The notes under the pieces: model-generated | The model's input: the letters and a program-made list of their open reading frames with translations, nothing else | Told to the model about the DNA's origin: nothing | The model's database searches: none | Position numbers and translations under genes: made by a program | From: Oscillospiraceae bacterium | GTDB taxonomy: Bacteria; Bacillota; Clostridia; Oscillospirales; Ruminococcaceae | Length of the DNA: 49,584 nucleotides | Reading direction: 5' to 3' | NCBI GenBank assembly: GCA_017559185.1 | Contig: JAFYSU010000032.1 | Location: forward strand, 1-49,584 | Shown: piece after piece, positions 6,890 to 14,759 of the stretch | Numbering within the stretch: position 1 is the stretch's first letter | Layout: each line of letters starts with the position of its first letter

Positions 6890-8506
6890 GTGCCGAAACG
6901 GCTTATCATAATTCTTGCCTGCATCGTATGTTTTGTACTGCCGCTTACAGGCTGCAGCGACACACAAGCAATAATACGATACGATGTATCGCGCGGAACA
7001 AAAAATTTGGACCCCCAATTTGCTACCGACCCCACCGCACAGCTTGTTATTTACAATGTATTCGAAGGACTTGTAAGAAGTAACCCCGACGGTCAAGTCG
7101 TTCCTGCCGCAGCCGAAAGTTATACAATTTCGGCTGACGAAAAAACCTACACCTTTATTCTTCGTGACAACATGCACTGGAGAAGCGGCGACAAGGTAAC
7201 CGCTTATGACTTTGAATTTGCATTGGAACGCTTGTTCAGTCCAATAGCACAATCACCTTATGCACTAAATTACATCTCAATAAAAAATGCCTCAAAGGTT
7301 CTTGAAAAAAAAGCCTCGGTTGAAAGTCTTGGAATTCGTGCCGAAAACGAAAAAACATTGGTTATAACACTTGAAGCGCCAAATGCTTTTTTCCTTGAAC
7401 AGCTTGCACACTCTTCCGCCATGCCCTGCAGCCGCAAAAGCTTTCACGAAACAAAAGGGCGTTACGGTTTGCGTTTAAACTGCCTTGATGTTAACGGACC
7501 TTTTTATGTTAAATATTGGGATAACAACAGCTACATCGGTCTGCGCCGAAACGGCAACTATTACGACAAGGCAAGTGTAGTAACAAACGGTGTAAACCTT
7601 TACATTGGCCGCGAAACCCCCGAAACCGAAGATTCACCTGCTGTTACCGCATACGACCTTTTGCTTAAAAACCAAACCGACTGCGCAAAAGTAACCTACG
7701 AACAAATGATACAGCTTACCGAAAAAGGCTACACTGCAAGCGAAATGCGCGATACATCATGGTGTTTGCTTTACAACATGGATGAAAGCTCCGAGCTTAA
7801 AGAAGCATCGGTACGCGAGGCTTTTACAAAGTCCATTGACAGGCAGTCGCTGAACAATGAGTTTTTTCTTGGAGCTGCACCTTCCAACAGGATAGTTCCG
7901 CCATCGGTAATTTTAATGGGCAGCAGATATATTGATTCCGTACCTCCTCCCATTTATCCACCGTATAACCCACAGGAAGCGTCTGCTGCTTATTTCCTTG
8001 GACTTGAAGCATTAAACGCTTCGCAGATGAAAAATATCCGCTTTCTTGTCGAAGATAAGGTGGGCGTACAATGGCTTGCAGGCTGCCTGCAGCAGATGTG
8101 GCAAAAAGAACTTGGTGTATTCGTACAGATAGAAATTCTACCCTCCGATGACCTTGTCCAACGGTTGAAAAAAGGCAGTTATGACATTGCACTTACAGGA
8201 CTTGTTCCAAGCAACGCACAGCCTGCCGATATTCTTTCCCGTTTTTCAACAAACTCGGCTGACAATGTAACACATTATCAAAGCCAACAGTTTGATACCT
8301 ACCTTGAACAGGCTGTAAGCTCACGAAAAAAAGATGAAATCCGCCGTTATTACAGCTATGCCGAAACCCTTCTTGCACAGGATTTGCCGGTGGTTCCGCT
8401 TTGGACACAAAACAGCTACAGAATAAACGGAAAAGATGTTTCGGGTATACAGTATTTTCCCGATGATGCCCAAACCTACTTTAAATATGCACAGCGTTCT
8501 AAATAA
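6890..8506 (+). CDS. Oligopeptide ABC transporter substrate-binding lipoprotein
   Basis: A 538-residue family 5 extracellular solute-binding protein. A signal peptide ends in the lipobox LTGC (Cys about residue 22), so it is anchored to the outer face of the membrane. Family features include LDPQFATDPTAQLVIYNVFE near the N-terminus, YTFILRDNMHWRSGD and TAYDFEFALERL. Such proteins bind peptides and pass them to an Opp/Dpp permease; no permease or ATPase gene is adjacent, so it is an orphan receptor here. The start is GTG at 6890 with AAAGGA about 10 nt upstream. Confidence 0.88.
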   Translation: MPKRLIIILACIVCFVLPLTGCSDTQAIIRYDVSRGTKNLDPQFATDPTAQLVIYNVFEGLVRSNPDGQVVPAAAESYTISADEKTYTFILRDNMHWRSGDKVTAYDFEFALERLFSPIAQSPYALNYISIKNASKVLEKKASVESLGIRAENEKTLVITLEAPNAFFLEQLAHSSAMPCSRKSFHETKGRYGLRLNCLDVNGPFYVKYWDNNSYIGLRRNGNYYDKASVVTNGVNLYIGRETPETEDSPAVTAYDLLLKNQTDCAKVTYEQMIQLTEKGYTASEMRDTSWCLLYNMDESSELKEASVREAFTKSIDRQSLNNEFFLGAAPSNRIVPPSVILMGSRYIDSVPPPIYPPYNPQEASAAYFLGLEALNASQMKNIRFLVEDKVGVQWLAGCLQQMWQKELGVFVQIEILPSDDLVQRLKKGSYDIALTGLVPSNAQPADILSRFSTNSADNVTHYQSQQFDTYLEQAVSSRKKDEIRRYYSYAETLLAQDLPVVPLWTQNSYRINGKDVSGIQYFPDDAQTYFKYAQRSK

Positions 8507-8543
8507 AAAATGGTGCTTTACCTTTGGGTAAAGCACCATTTTT
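8506..8543. terminator. Bidirectional terminator
   Basis: A 17-bp inverted repeat (AAAAATGGTGCTTTACC / GGTAAAGCACCATTTTT) with a very short loop separates the convergent peptide-binding and CBS-domain genes. Confidence 0.85.
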
Positions 8544-8553
8544 ATATCTTGTT

Positions 8554-9891
8554 TTAATTTTCAGCATCTATCGGCTTTGGGATTATTTCCGCTTTAATTT
8601 TGGACATAAATCTGTCGTCCATTTCTATTACAGTAAAGCATACCTCATCAAATTTAACAACGGGGTGCTCCCATTCCTCAGGAATACGGTCCAGCTTGTG
8701 CATAAGCAATCCGCACAATGTGTCGTACTCCTCGCTTTCCTCTTCGGAAACAAAATCTGTTTGCAGAATACGCTCAACCTCATCAAGCGAAAGGCTTCCG
8801 TCCAGAATAAAGCAATTGTCACTTATTCTTGAAGACTCGGCTTCTTCATGGTCGTATTCGTCCTGTATGCTGCCTACAATTGTTTCAAGCAGGTCTTCCA
8901 TTGTAACTACACCGCTTGTTCCGCCGTATTCGTCAACAACAACGGCTATTTGCACCTTCTTGCCTTTAAAAGCCTTCATAAGCTCGTCGCAGCGCATACT
9001 TTCTGGAACAAACATGGCAGGTCTTACATAAACCTTTATGATATTGTCCATAGCATCGCGATTATCTGCCAATTTAAGCATATCTTTGGCATACAAAAGA
9101 CCGATTACGCTATCTATCCCACCGTCATAAACAGGCATTCTGGAATGACCGCTTTCAACAAAGGTTTGTATCGCCTGTGAGATTGTTGTGTGCTGGTCAA
9201 GCGCACACACCTCGGTACGGTGAGTCATTACCTCGCTGACTGTGGTATCATCAAATTCAAAAATGCTGTTTATCATATCCTTTTCTGTCTGCTCTATCTC
9301 TCCGATTTCGTTAGAAGCATCTACCAGCATTCGGATTTCTTCTTCGGTAACATTTTCCGGTTTTTCAGCATTTGTCACACCAAAAACACGAACTATAAAT
9401 CCTGCTAAAATCGAAAGCAGCCACGAAAAAGGCAGCATAATTAAATAACATACCTGTATTGCCCACAAACACGACTCTACAACAGTTTCAGCCTTTTCCA
9501 ATGTTATTATTCGGGGAACAATTCGCCCAAACAAAAGCAAAAGCGCACCTATCAACAAAACGGCAGCCGCAATAGGAAGCCACATTAAGGATGCCGAAAG
9601 TCTGTTTTGCAAAAACTCGGTCATCTGCAAATATACAGCAGGGGCAGCCATTGCATAAAACAACAATGGTATAATTACACTTCCCGCTTGCATGCAAATC
9701 GAAAATTTGCCGGTTTTCAAGAATAATTTTTCAATGGTTTTTTCATGCTTATCGGAATTTGCCGCCAAAGCTTTTATGCGGCTGTCGCTCATTTCAGCAG
9801 TCGTGTCACCAATGGTGTAAACCGCATTCATCATCAGCAGCAAAACCAAAAACAATCGGTAAGCTGTAAAGTAAGTACCGTCAGGGTCCAT
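8554..9891 (-). CDS. CNNM/CBS-domain hemolysin-family protein
   Basis: A 445-residue integral membrane protein. An N-terminal CNNM (DUF21) domain with several transmembrane helices is followed by a cytoplasmic CBS pair (VMTHRTEVCALD and HSRMPVYD, then VVVDEYGGTSGVVTMEDLLE) and a C-terminal CorC_HlyC domain. Relatives (YhdP, YugS, CorC) are linked to Mg2+ or other divalent cation efflux; 'hemolysin' is a historical name. The ATG at 9891 is preceded by GGAGG 11-12 nt upstream. Longer frames exist but lack a ribosome site. Single gene with its own terminator. Confidence 0.88.
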   Translation of the reverse strand: MDPDGTYFTAYRLFLVLLLMMNAVYTIGDTTAEMSDSRIKALAANSDKHEKTIEKLFLKTGKFSICMQAGSVIIPLLFYAMAAPAVYLQMTEFLQNRLSASLMWLPIAAAVLLIGALLLLFGRIVPRIITLEKAETVVESCLWAIQVCYLIMLPFSWLLSILAGFIVRVFGVTNAEKPENVTEEEIRMLVDASNEIGEIEQTEKDMINSIFEFDDTTVSEVMTHRTEVCALDQHTTISQAIQTFVESGHSRMPVYDGGIDSVIGLLYAKDMLKLADNRDAMDNIIKVYVRPAMFVPESMRCDELMKAFKGKKVQIAVVVDEYGGTSGVVTMEDLLETIVGSIQDEYDHEEAESSRISDNCFILDGSLSLDEVERILQTDFVSEEESEEYDTLCGLLMHKLDRIPEEWEHPVVKFDEVCFTVIEMDDRFMSKIKAEIIPKPIDAEN

Positions 9892-9983
9892 GATACGAAG
9901 TAACCTCCATAAGTAAAATTGGGTATCAAACACAATGATAAGTTTACTAGCTTTCCTTATCCCTGTCAAATATTACCGTAACA

Positions 9984-10018
9984 AACAGCCTGCATTTAGT
10001 CTTAAAATGCAGGCTGTT
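9984..10018 (-). terminator. Terminator of the ybaK-cinA pair
   Basis: AACAGCCTGCATTT and AAATGCAGGCTGTT form a 14-bp stem just past the stop of the CinA-like gene. Confidence 0.8.
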
Positions 10019-10025
10019 GTCATTT

Positions 10026-10730
10026 TTACAGTTTGTCACACGCTTTAAGCACCATGCTGAGTGCGTGCGATGCCGCCAGCAGGCGGATATTTTCCCTTTC
10101 ACCATGAGCCAGCCCCTTTGCAAGCGAAAGCTTGTCAACAGCACTGTAAGCATCGCTGTCAACTCCAACAAATACTATCCCATTTTCGGGCACAGGGGTA
10201 TTGCCTGCGTATCCCGTTACGGAAACCCCTATATCCGCACCCGAAAGTGCGCGTATTCCTGCTGCCATTTCCCTTGCAGTCTGCTCCGACACTGCCGTAT
10301 ATGCTTTAAGTGTGCTTTCCTTTACATTAATCAGCTTCATTTTTGCTTCATCACAATAGGTTACCGCCCCATATTTGAACACCTGCGAGCTTCCCTCGAT
10401 TTCGGTTATGCGTTTTGAAACATATCCACCGGTACAGCTTTCCGCCGTTGCTACCTGAAGTCCTTTTTCTTTTAACCTGCGCACCGTTTGAGCTTGAAGT
10501 GAACCGCAGTTTATCCCGTAAAAATTGTCGGCAAAACAGCTTTGCAGCTGCTTTGCTGCATCATTCAATCTCTGCACGGCATTTTCGTTATTGTTATCAT
10601 CCGTTAGATGTACAATACATTCTCCGCCGTGCTCCGTTACATCTGCCGTTATGCTTTGCATATTCTTGAATAATTCGCTGCATTTGCAAAGCATTTCATC
10701 TTTTTGAACTCCGTAAAAATGCACTTTCAT
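10026..10730 (-). CDS. CinA-like nicotinamide-nucleotide amidase lacking the N-terminal domain
   Basis: A 234-residue protein. Its C-terminal two thirds is the PncC/CinA amidase domain, with TAESCTGGYVSKRIT (about residue 93 on), GAVTYCDEAK and SVTGYAG. The domain deamidates nicotinamide mononucleotide to nicotinate mononucleotide. The first 75 residues resemble the KH-like middle region of full CinA (HFYGVQKDEMLCK), but the N-terminal MoaB/MptB-type domain of CinA is absent. The start is genuine: AAAGGGG is 9 nt before the ATG and overlaps the stop of the upstream ybaK gene, so the short form is translated as such rather than being a broken piece. It forms an operon with ybaK. Confidence 0.85.
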   Translation of the reverse strand: MKVHFYGVQKDEMLCKCSELFKNMQSITADVTEHGGECIVHLTDDNNNENAVQRLNDAAKQLQSCFADNFYGINCGSLQAQTVRRLKEKGLQVATAESCTGGYVSKRITEIEGSSQVFKYGAVTYCDEAKMKLINVKESTLKAYTAVSEQTAREMAAGIRALSGADIGVSVTGYAGNTPVPENGIVFVGVDSDAYSAVDKLSLAKGLAHGERENIRLLAASHALSMVLKACDKL

Positions 10731-10744
10731 GAGTTATTACCCCT

Positions 10745-11224
10745 TTACGCCTTGGTTAAGTCCTCAAACTTCGCATTTACAAGCTGTGCCAAAACATTGG
10801 GCGAAAGCTCGATTTGCGTTCCTATCTTTCCACCGCTTACAACCATTGTGTCCAAGCTGTGTGCCGTTTGGTGTATTACGGTTATGTAGGATTTTTTCAT
10901 GCCTATGGGCGAACAGCCTCCTCGTATATATCCCGTAACCTTGTTTATATCCGCTACAGGTATCATTTCAACCGATTTTTCCCCCACTGCGCGTGCCGCT
11001 TTTTTTAAATCCAGTTCATTTTCAACAGGAATTACAAAAACAAAGTATTCCTTGCTGCTGCCTTGGGTAACCAATGTTTTAAACACTTTTTCTGCCGAAA
11101 TACCCACCTTTGCCGCAACGGATATTCCGTCGATTGCTCCATCCGCACTGTCATAAAAGTGTGTTTTGTATTGTGCTTTTTGTTTATCCAAAAAACGCAT
11201 AGCGTTAGTTTTAACCTGCGCCAT
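10745..11224 (-). CDS. ybaK: YbaK-type Cys-tRNA(Pro) deacylase
   Basis: A 159-residue member of the YbaK/EbsC editing family. Characteristic stretches are KTNAMRFLDK at the start, EKVFKTLV (with the catalytic-site lysine), FVIPVENELDLKKAA and GYIRGGCSPIGMKK (GXXXP loop). These enzymes hydrolyse Cys wrongly attached to tRNA-Pro in the cytoplasm. The ATG follows a modest AGGAGT-like site. The stop is 14 bp before the CinA-like gene, whose ribosome site it overlaps. Confidence 0.92.
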   Translation of the reverse strand: MAQVKTNAMRFLDKQKAQYKTHFYDSADGAIDGISVAAKVGISAEKVFKTLVTQGSSKEYFVFVIPVENELDLKKAARAVGEKSVEMIPVADINKVTGYIRGGCSPIGMKKSYITVIHQTAHSLDTMVVSGGKIGTQIELSPNVLAQLVNAKFEDLTKA

Positions 11225-11591
11225 ATTACGACTCCTTATAATATGATTTTACAAAAAAGTTTTTAACATCCCTATATTCGCATTACTTTGAAAAACTTTT
11301 CCTTTAGTTTTCACAGTTTTTTCATTTGTTAATTAGTTTTCAATAGCCTTTCGCCATTTTTGTGGAAAACTATGTTGAAAAGGTTGATAACTTAAATTTT
11401 TACCCCAATTTTACAGTTTGTAATCCTTTCTTTCAACTGTTTCAACAGCGCAATTGTTGAAAACCTTATGTTCTTTACTCAAAAACAGTAAAAATCCTTT
11501 TAATTGTCATTTTTTCATAATGTTAAAAACATTTTGGTTTTTCAACAATTATCTTCTTATTCGGTGTAGTTTCATCAATTAACGCTTTGCA
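11225..11591. other. AT-rich intergenic region with DnaA-box-like motifs
   Basis: No gene is visible. The stretch is about 70% A+T. It holds one 9-mer fitting the DnaA consensus TTWTNCACA (TTTTCCACA on the minus strand at 11361-11369) and several one-mismatch relatives TTTTCAACA (around 11373, 11455 and 11539). No dnaA, dnaN or rpmH is near, so an origin is unlikely. Confidence 0.3.
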
Positions 11592-12131
11592 TTATTCCTC
11601 AGCTTTCAATATTTTATACTTTAATGCCGCAATGCAGGTTTTTCCGTCCGTTATTTTTTCATTCATTATATTTTCAACCAGTTCCTGTAAGCTCATTCTT
11701 TCCACCGAAAGAAATTCCCCTTCGTCGAGTTTTTGTTTTGACGGTTTGTTGTTCACAGCCGCCTACATGTACATCTTTTCACGCAAATATGCCACCGACG
11801 GATTAAACACCCCCAACGGTATAAGCTCACCGCAAATGTATCCTGTTTCCTCTTCCAATTCGCGTTTAGCTGCTTCGGCAGGGTCTTCCCCTTTGTCAAT
11901 CTTTCCTGCGGGAAGTTCCAACATCTCCCGTCCAAGTGCATACCTGTACTGCTTTACCAAAAGCACCTTTTCATTTTCGTCAAAGGCAAGCACGCAAACA
12001 CCGCCGTTGTTTTCAACAAGCTCCCTGTACGCCGTAGTACCGTCGTCAAGCTCCACCTTGTCACACTTTAGCGTAAGTATTGCACCATTGTAAATTGTTT
12101 TTGATTCAAGCTGTTTTTCAAAAAAAGCCAT
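11592..12131 (-). pseudogene. ADP-ribose pyrophosphatase (NudF-like) with in-frame amber codon
   Basis: From the ATG at 12131 (AAAGGTGG upstream) the frame encodes a NudF-type Nudix enzyme with the box [17 protein letters not shown] and LELPAGKID before it. It would split ADP-ribose into AMP and ribose 5-phosphate. A TAG at 11763-11765 stops it after 122 residues, right after REKMYM. The same frame then continues for 56 more codons with clear family sequence (KQKLDEGEFLSVERMSL...) to TAA at 11592. Full length would be about 179 codons, normal for NudF. The TAG falls where a Tyr codon (TAC/TAT) is expected. The truncated protein keeps the Nudix box but loses a C-terminal part normally involved in dimerisation and catalysis. 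Confidence 0.8.
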
Positions 12132-12276
12132 TACATTCCCACCTTTGCGAACATTCGTTAAATGGATATTAAAATGCTGTTTCAACATATAATTCAAAGA
12201 AACTACTGTATTTATAATATTACTCCCTTTTTACAATTTTGTTAAGAACGATTTGTTCCATTTTGGAGGTGTACGA

Positions 12277-12900
12277 TTGCTTTCAAGAATTTTTTACGAA
12301 GACCCCACACCATCCGCCCTGTTTGCGGCTTTAAAGCTTATGTCCGACAACAGCCCAATGTTTACGCTTGTTGAATACGGTCAAGACCGTCCGATATACG
12401 GCATACATATTGGCAGCAGCGAAAACAAAACCCTGCTTATTGGCGATGGTCATGCCGAAGCCGCACTTTTGCTGCTGCAATTTGCCGAAAAGCTGCTTTA
12501 TTGCCTTAATACCAACCACTTGCTGCTTGATGTTGATATAACCCGAGTACTAAGCCGCCGCAGTGCCGTTATTATTCCATGCATCTCTCCCCAAGCGCCC
12601 TGTACATCCTTATCCGATGCCGCGGATTATGCCTGCGATGTACTATCTTCTCTTTCCCCGCAAAGATTATACATTTTTTCCGCCTCCAATGACTTTTCAC
12701 TGGAATACTGCAATACATCAAATACTTCCAGATTAATGGCAGGCATTTTGGCAAGTGCATACGGCTGTACATCGCACAGCTGTACAGCAAGTATGGGCAG
12801 CTGCAGCTGTCCATCGTTTAGAATATTAAGCAAATGTACCTGCGGTGTATCACCATATCCCCGAACCGAGGAAGTAATGCTGCTTTCATTAATGCTTTAG
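12277..12900 (+). CDS. Reduced M14 carboxypeptidase-like protein
   Basis: A 207-residue protein starting at TTG 12277, 6 nt after GGAGGT (12265-12270). The order of motifs recalls zinc carboxypeptidases of family M14: a strand IYGIHIG, then LLIGDGHAEAALLLLQFAEKLL where M14 has its HxxE metal site, then VDITRVLSRR and IIPCISP. However the HxxE spacing is not kept (HAEA) and the protein is much shorter than active M14 enzymes. The C-terminal third is rich in Ser and Cys. It may be an inactive or decayed relative; identification is tentative. A Crp/Fnr regulator follows from its own promoter. Confidence 0.45.
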   Translation: MLSRIFYEDPTPSALFAALKLMSDNSPMFTLVEYGQDRPIYGIHIGSSENKTLLIGDGHAEAALLLLQFAEKLLYCLNTNHLLLDVDITRVLSRRSAVIIPCISPQAPCTSLSDAADYACDVLSSLSPQRLYIFSASNDFSLEYCNTSNTSRLMAGILASAYGCTSHSCTASMGSCSCPSFRILSKCTCGVSPYPRTEEVMLLSLML

Positions 12901-12912
12901 CATTATTTTTAA

Positions 12913-12941
12913 TTGACATCAAAAACCATTCATTCTATAAT
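12913..12941 (+). promoter_or_regulatory. Promoter of the Crp/Fnr gene
   Basis: Consensus TTGACA (12913-12918), 17-bp spacer, consensus TATAAT (12936-12941). The start codon lies about 40 nt downstream. Confidence 0.8.
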
Positions 12942-12982
12942 AAGCTTGTTCCATATGATACAAAAAAAACGGAGGTGATGCT

Positions 12983-13636
12983 ATGCTTCAAGGCAAAGCC
13001 GTGCAAACTATTTTGGGGCAAAGCTTTTTATTCAAAGGACTTCCCGACGAGCTTACCGTGAATGCACTAAGTCAAGGTGAAGTAATTTTTTTCGAGCGTG
13101 ACTCGATTATATATACGCCCAACAGCTACCGCAAAGCTATCGGTTTTATTTTGGCAGGCACTGCCTGTGCACAAAACGGCGAAAAGCTTGTGCTGAACAC
13201 CTTGCGCATGGGGGATTGCTTTGGCGTTGCAGGGCTGTTTCATTCCAGTACCCGATATGTTACCACCATTGTTGCCAAAACCGACACCTATGTGCTTTTT
13301 CTGTCCGACACCGTTTTGATGGATTTGTTCAGCAAGGATACTCGTGCAGCTGTAAACTACATATCCTTCCTTTCGAAAAAAATAGAATTTTTAAATAAAA
13401 AAATTGACAGCTTTGCTGCACCCACAACTCATAAAGGACTGTGTGCATATCTGCGAAGTGCAACACCCGACAGTGACGGTGCTGTAACCGTTTCCAACGG
13501 CTACAGCCAGCTTGCCAAACAGCTTAACATGGGGCGCGCTTCACTTTACCGCAACCTTGACGCTCTTGAAAAGGATGGTATAATTCGTCGGGAACACCGT
13601 AAAATTATTATTCTTAAACCGGAAAAACTTAAGTAA
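12983..13636 (+). CDS. Crp/Fnr-family transcriptional regulator
   Basis: A 217-residue two-domain regulator. Residues about 15-125 form a cyclic-nucleotide-binding-type beta barrel (GFILAGTACAQ, LRMGDCFGVAGLF). The C-terminus is a Crp-type winged helix with SNGYSQLAKQLNMGRASLYR as the recognition helix-turn-helix. No N-terminal or internal CxxC iron-sulfur pattern of FNR is present, so the ligand is unknown. Such proteins usually act as homodimeric activators. The ATG is preceded by GGAGGTG at 7-8 nt. The strong promoter upstream and terminator downstream make it a single-gene unit. Confidence 0.9.
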   Translation: MLQGKAVQTILGQSFLFKGLPDELTVNALSQGEVIFFERDSIIYTPNSYRKAIGFILAGTACAQNGEKLVLNTLRMGDCFGVAGLFHSSTRYVTTIVAKTDTYVLFLSDTVLMDLFSKDTRAAVNYISFLSKKIEFLNKKIDSFAAPTTHKGLCAYLRSATPDSDGAVTVSNGYSQLAKQLNMGRASLYRNLDALEKDGIIRREHRKIIILKPEKLK

Positions 13637-13645
13637 AACTACAAA

Positions 13646-13678
13646 AAACGGCAGTACATGTGCTATGTACTGCCGTTT
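13646..13678. terminator. Bidirectional terminator between the regulator and murI
   Basis: AAACGGCAGTACAT and ATGTACTGCCGTTT form a perfect 14-bp stem with loop GTGCT between convergent genes. Confidence 0.85.
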
Positions 13679-13683
13679 CCTTA

Positions 13684-14481
13684 TTACAATGTGTGTATTG
13701 CATCCGGTTGTCTTATACCCAAGCGGCTGCACATGTCAATGTATATTTGTGCCTCGCCCGTAGTAAATATTTCAAATGTCGGAGCTTTTGAGCTGCTGCA
13801 CAGGTCATTTTTTTCAAGATATTCTTTTACAGCCTCTGCCTGTTTTTCTGCAGGATTTATAAACTTAATGCTTGGGTACATCTGCTCGAATATTCCCTGC
13901 ACTATTGGGTAATGCGTACAAGCCAAAATCACCTGTGAAATATCCTGCTTCACAAAATCGCTCATGCAGGTGCTTATTTCCTCTGGTATTTCATCACTGT
14001 CAAGATTTCCGGTGTCTATCAAGGCTGCCAAATTTTTGCTTCCCACCGCAGTTACCCTGCACTTCGGCAGCAAATTGTTTATCATTCTGTCGTAGCAGCC
14101 GCTGTTTGCAGTAAAGCAGGTAGCAAGAACTCCTACCGATTCGGCATTTGTTTTTGCTGTGGCACTTACCGCCGGCTCTATCACACTTATTACGGGAAAT
14201 TCAAAGCTTGGACGAAGGTCATCGGCAAAGGTTGATGTAGTGTTGCATGCCAGTGCCGCCAGTTTAAGCCTTGAATGCTCGTTAAGGGTTCGTATCATCC
14301 CGCCCGCTAATGCCAGCAAGGTGGTTTTGTCCTTGTTTCCGTAAGGGCAATTTCGATTATCACCGTAATATACAATGCTCTCGTTCGGAAGCACACGCAT
14401 AAGTTCTTTTACAACGGTAAGACCGCCTACCCCCGAATCGGTAACACCTATTTTCATATCTCTGTTAAAATCTGTCTGCAT
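13684..14481 (-). CDS. murI: Glutamate racemase
   Basis: A 265-residue cofactor-independent racemase that makes D-glutamate for peptidoglycan. Both catalytic cysteines are visible, in ALACNTTS and LACTHYP, and the N-terminal VTDSGVGGLTVVKEL and the YYGDNRNCPYGNK motif are intact. The first ATG at 14481 is used, but the ATG at 14457 (MKIGVTDSG) matches the usual family start and could be the true one; neither has a strong ribosome site. The upstream leader contains CCGACAG/CTGTCGG inverted repeats (14503-14542) of unknown role. Confidence 0.93.
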   Translation of the reverse strand: MQTDFNRDMKIGVTDSGVGGLTVVKELMRVLPNESIVYYGDNRNCPYGNKDKTTLLALAGGMIRTLNEHSRLKLAALACNTTSTFADDLRPSFEFPVISVIEPAVSATAKTNAESVGVLATCFTANSGCYDRMINNLLPKCRVTAVGSKNLAALIDTGNLDSDEIPEEISTCMSDFVKQDISQVILACTHYPIVQGIFEQMYPSIKFINPAEKQAEAVKEYLEKNDLCSSSKAPTFEIFTTGEAQIYIDMCSRLGIRQPDAIHTL

Positions 14482-14759
14482 AGCTTAACCTGCTCCGATT
14501 TCTCCGACAGATAACGCAATAAAGCCCCGTCCGCTTCTGTCGGTAGCGAACAAGAGCTGTTTTATAAATAATACTGTTTTTAGCTTATTATAATACATAA
14601 AAATTAACTTTTTTAGTTTACCACAGGTGAAATTCTCTTGTCAATTTTCAATTCCCTCAAATGCAAGTATGCTTTTCACCTGTTTTTACTATACAAGTTA
14701 CAAAAAAAATGATATAATATTTATAATTATGTGCAATATTTCAGAAAGGAGACTTCCAA

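Noticed and set aside
11225..11591. Chromosomal replication origin
   Set aside because: Only one consensus DnaA box, no dnaA, dnaN or rpmH nearby, and no obvious unwinding element beyond general AT richness.
11763..11765. Genome-wide recoding of TAG
   Set aside because: TAG is used as a normal stop in this window, for example at the recombinase (48841), the 76-residue protein (46332) and the 50-residue peptide (5493).
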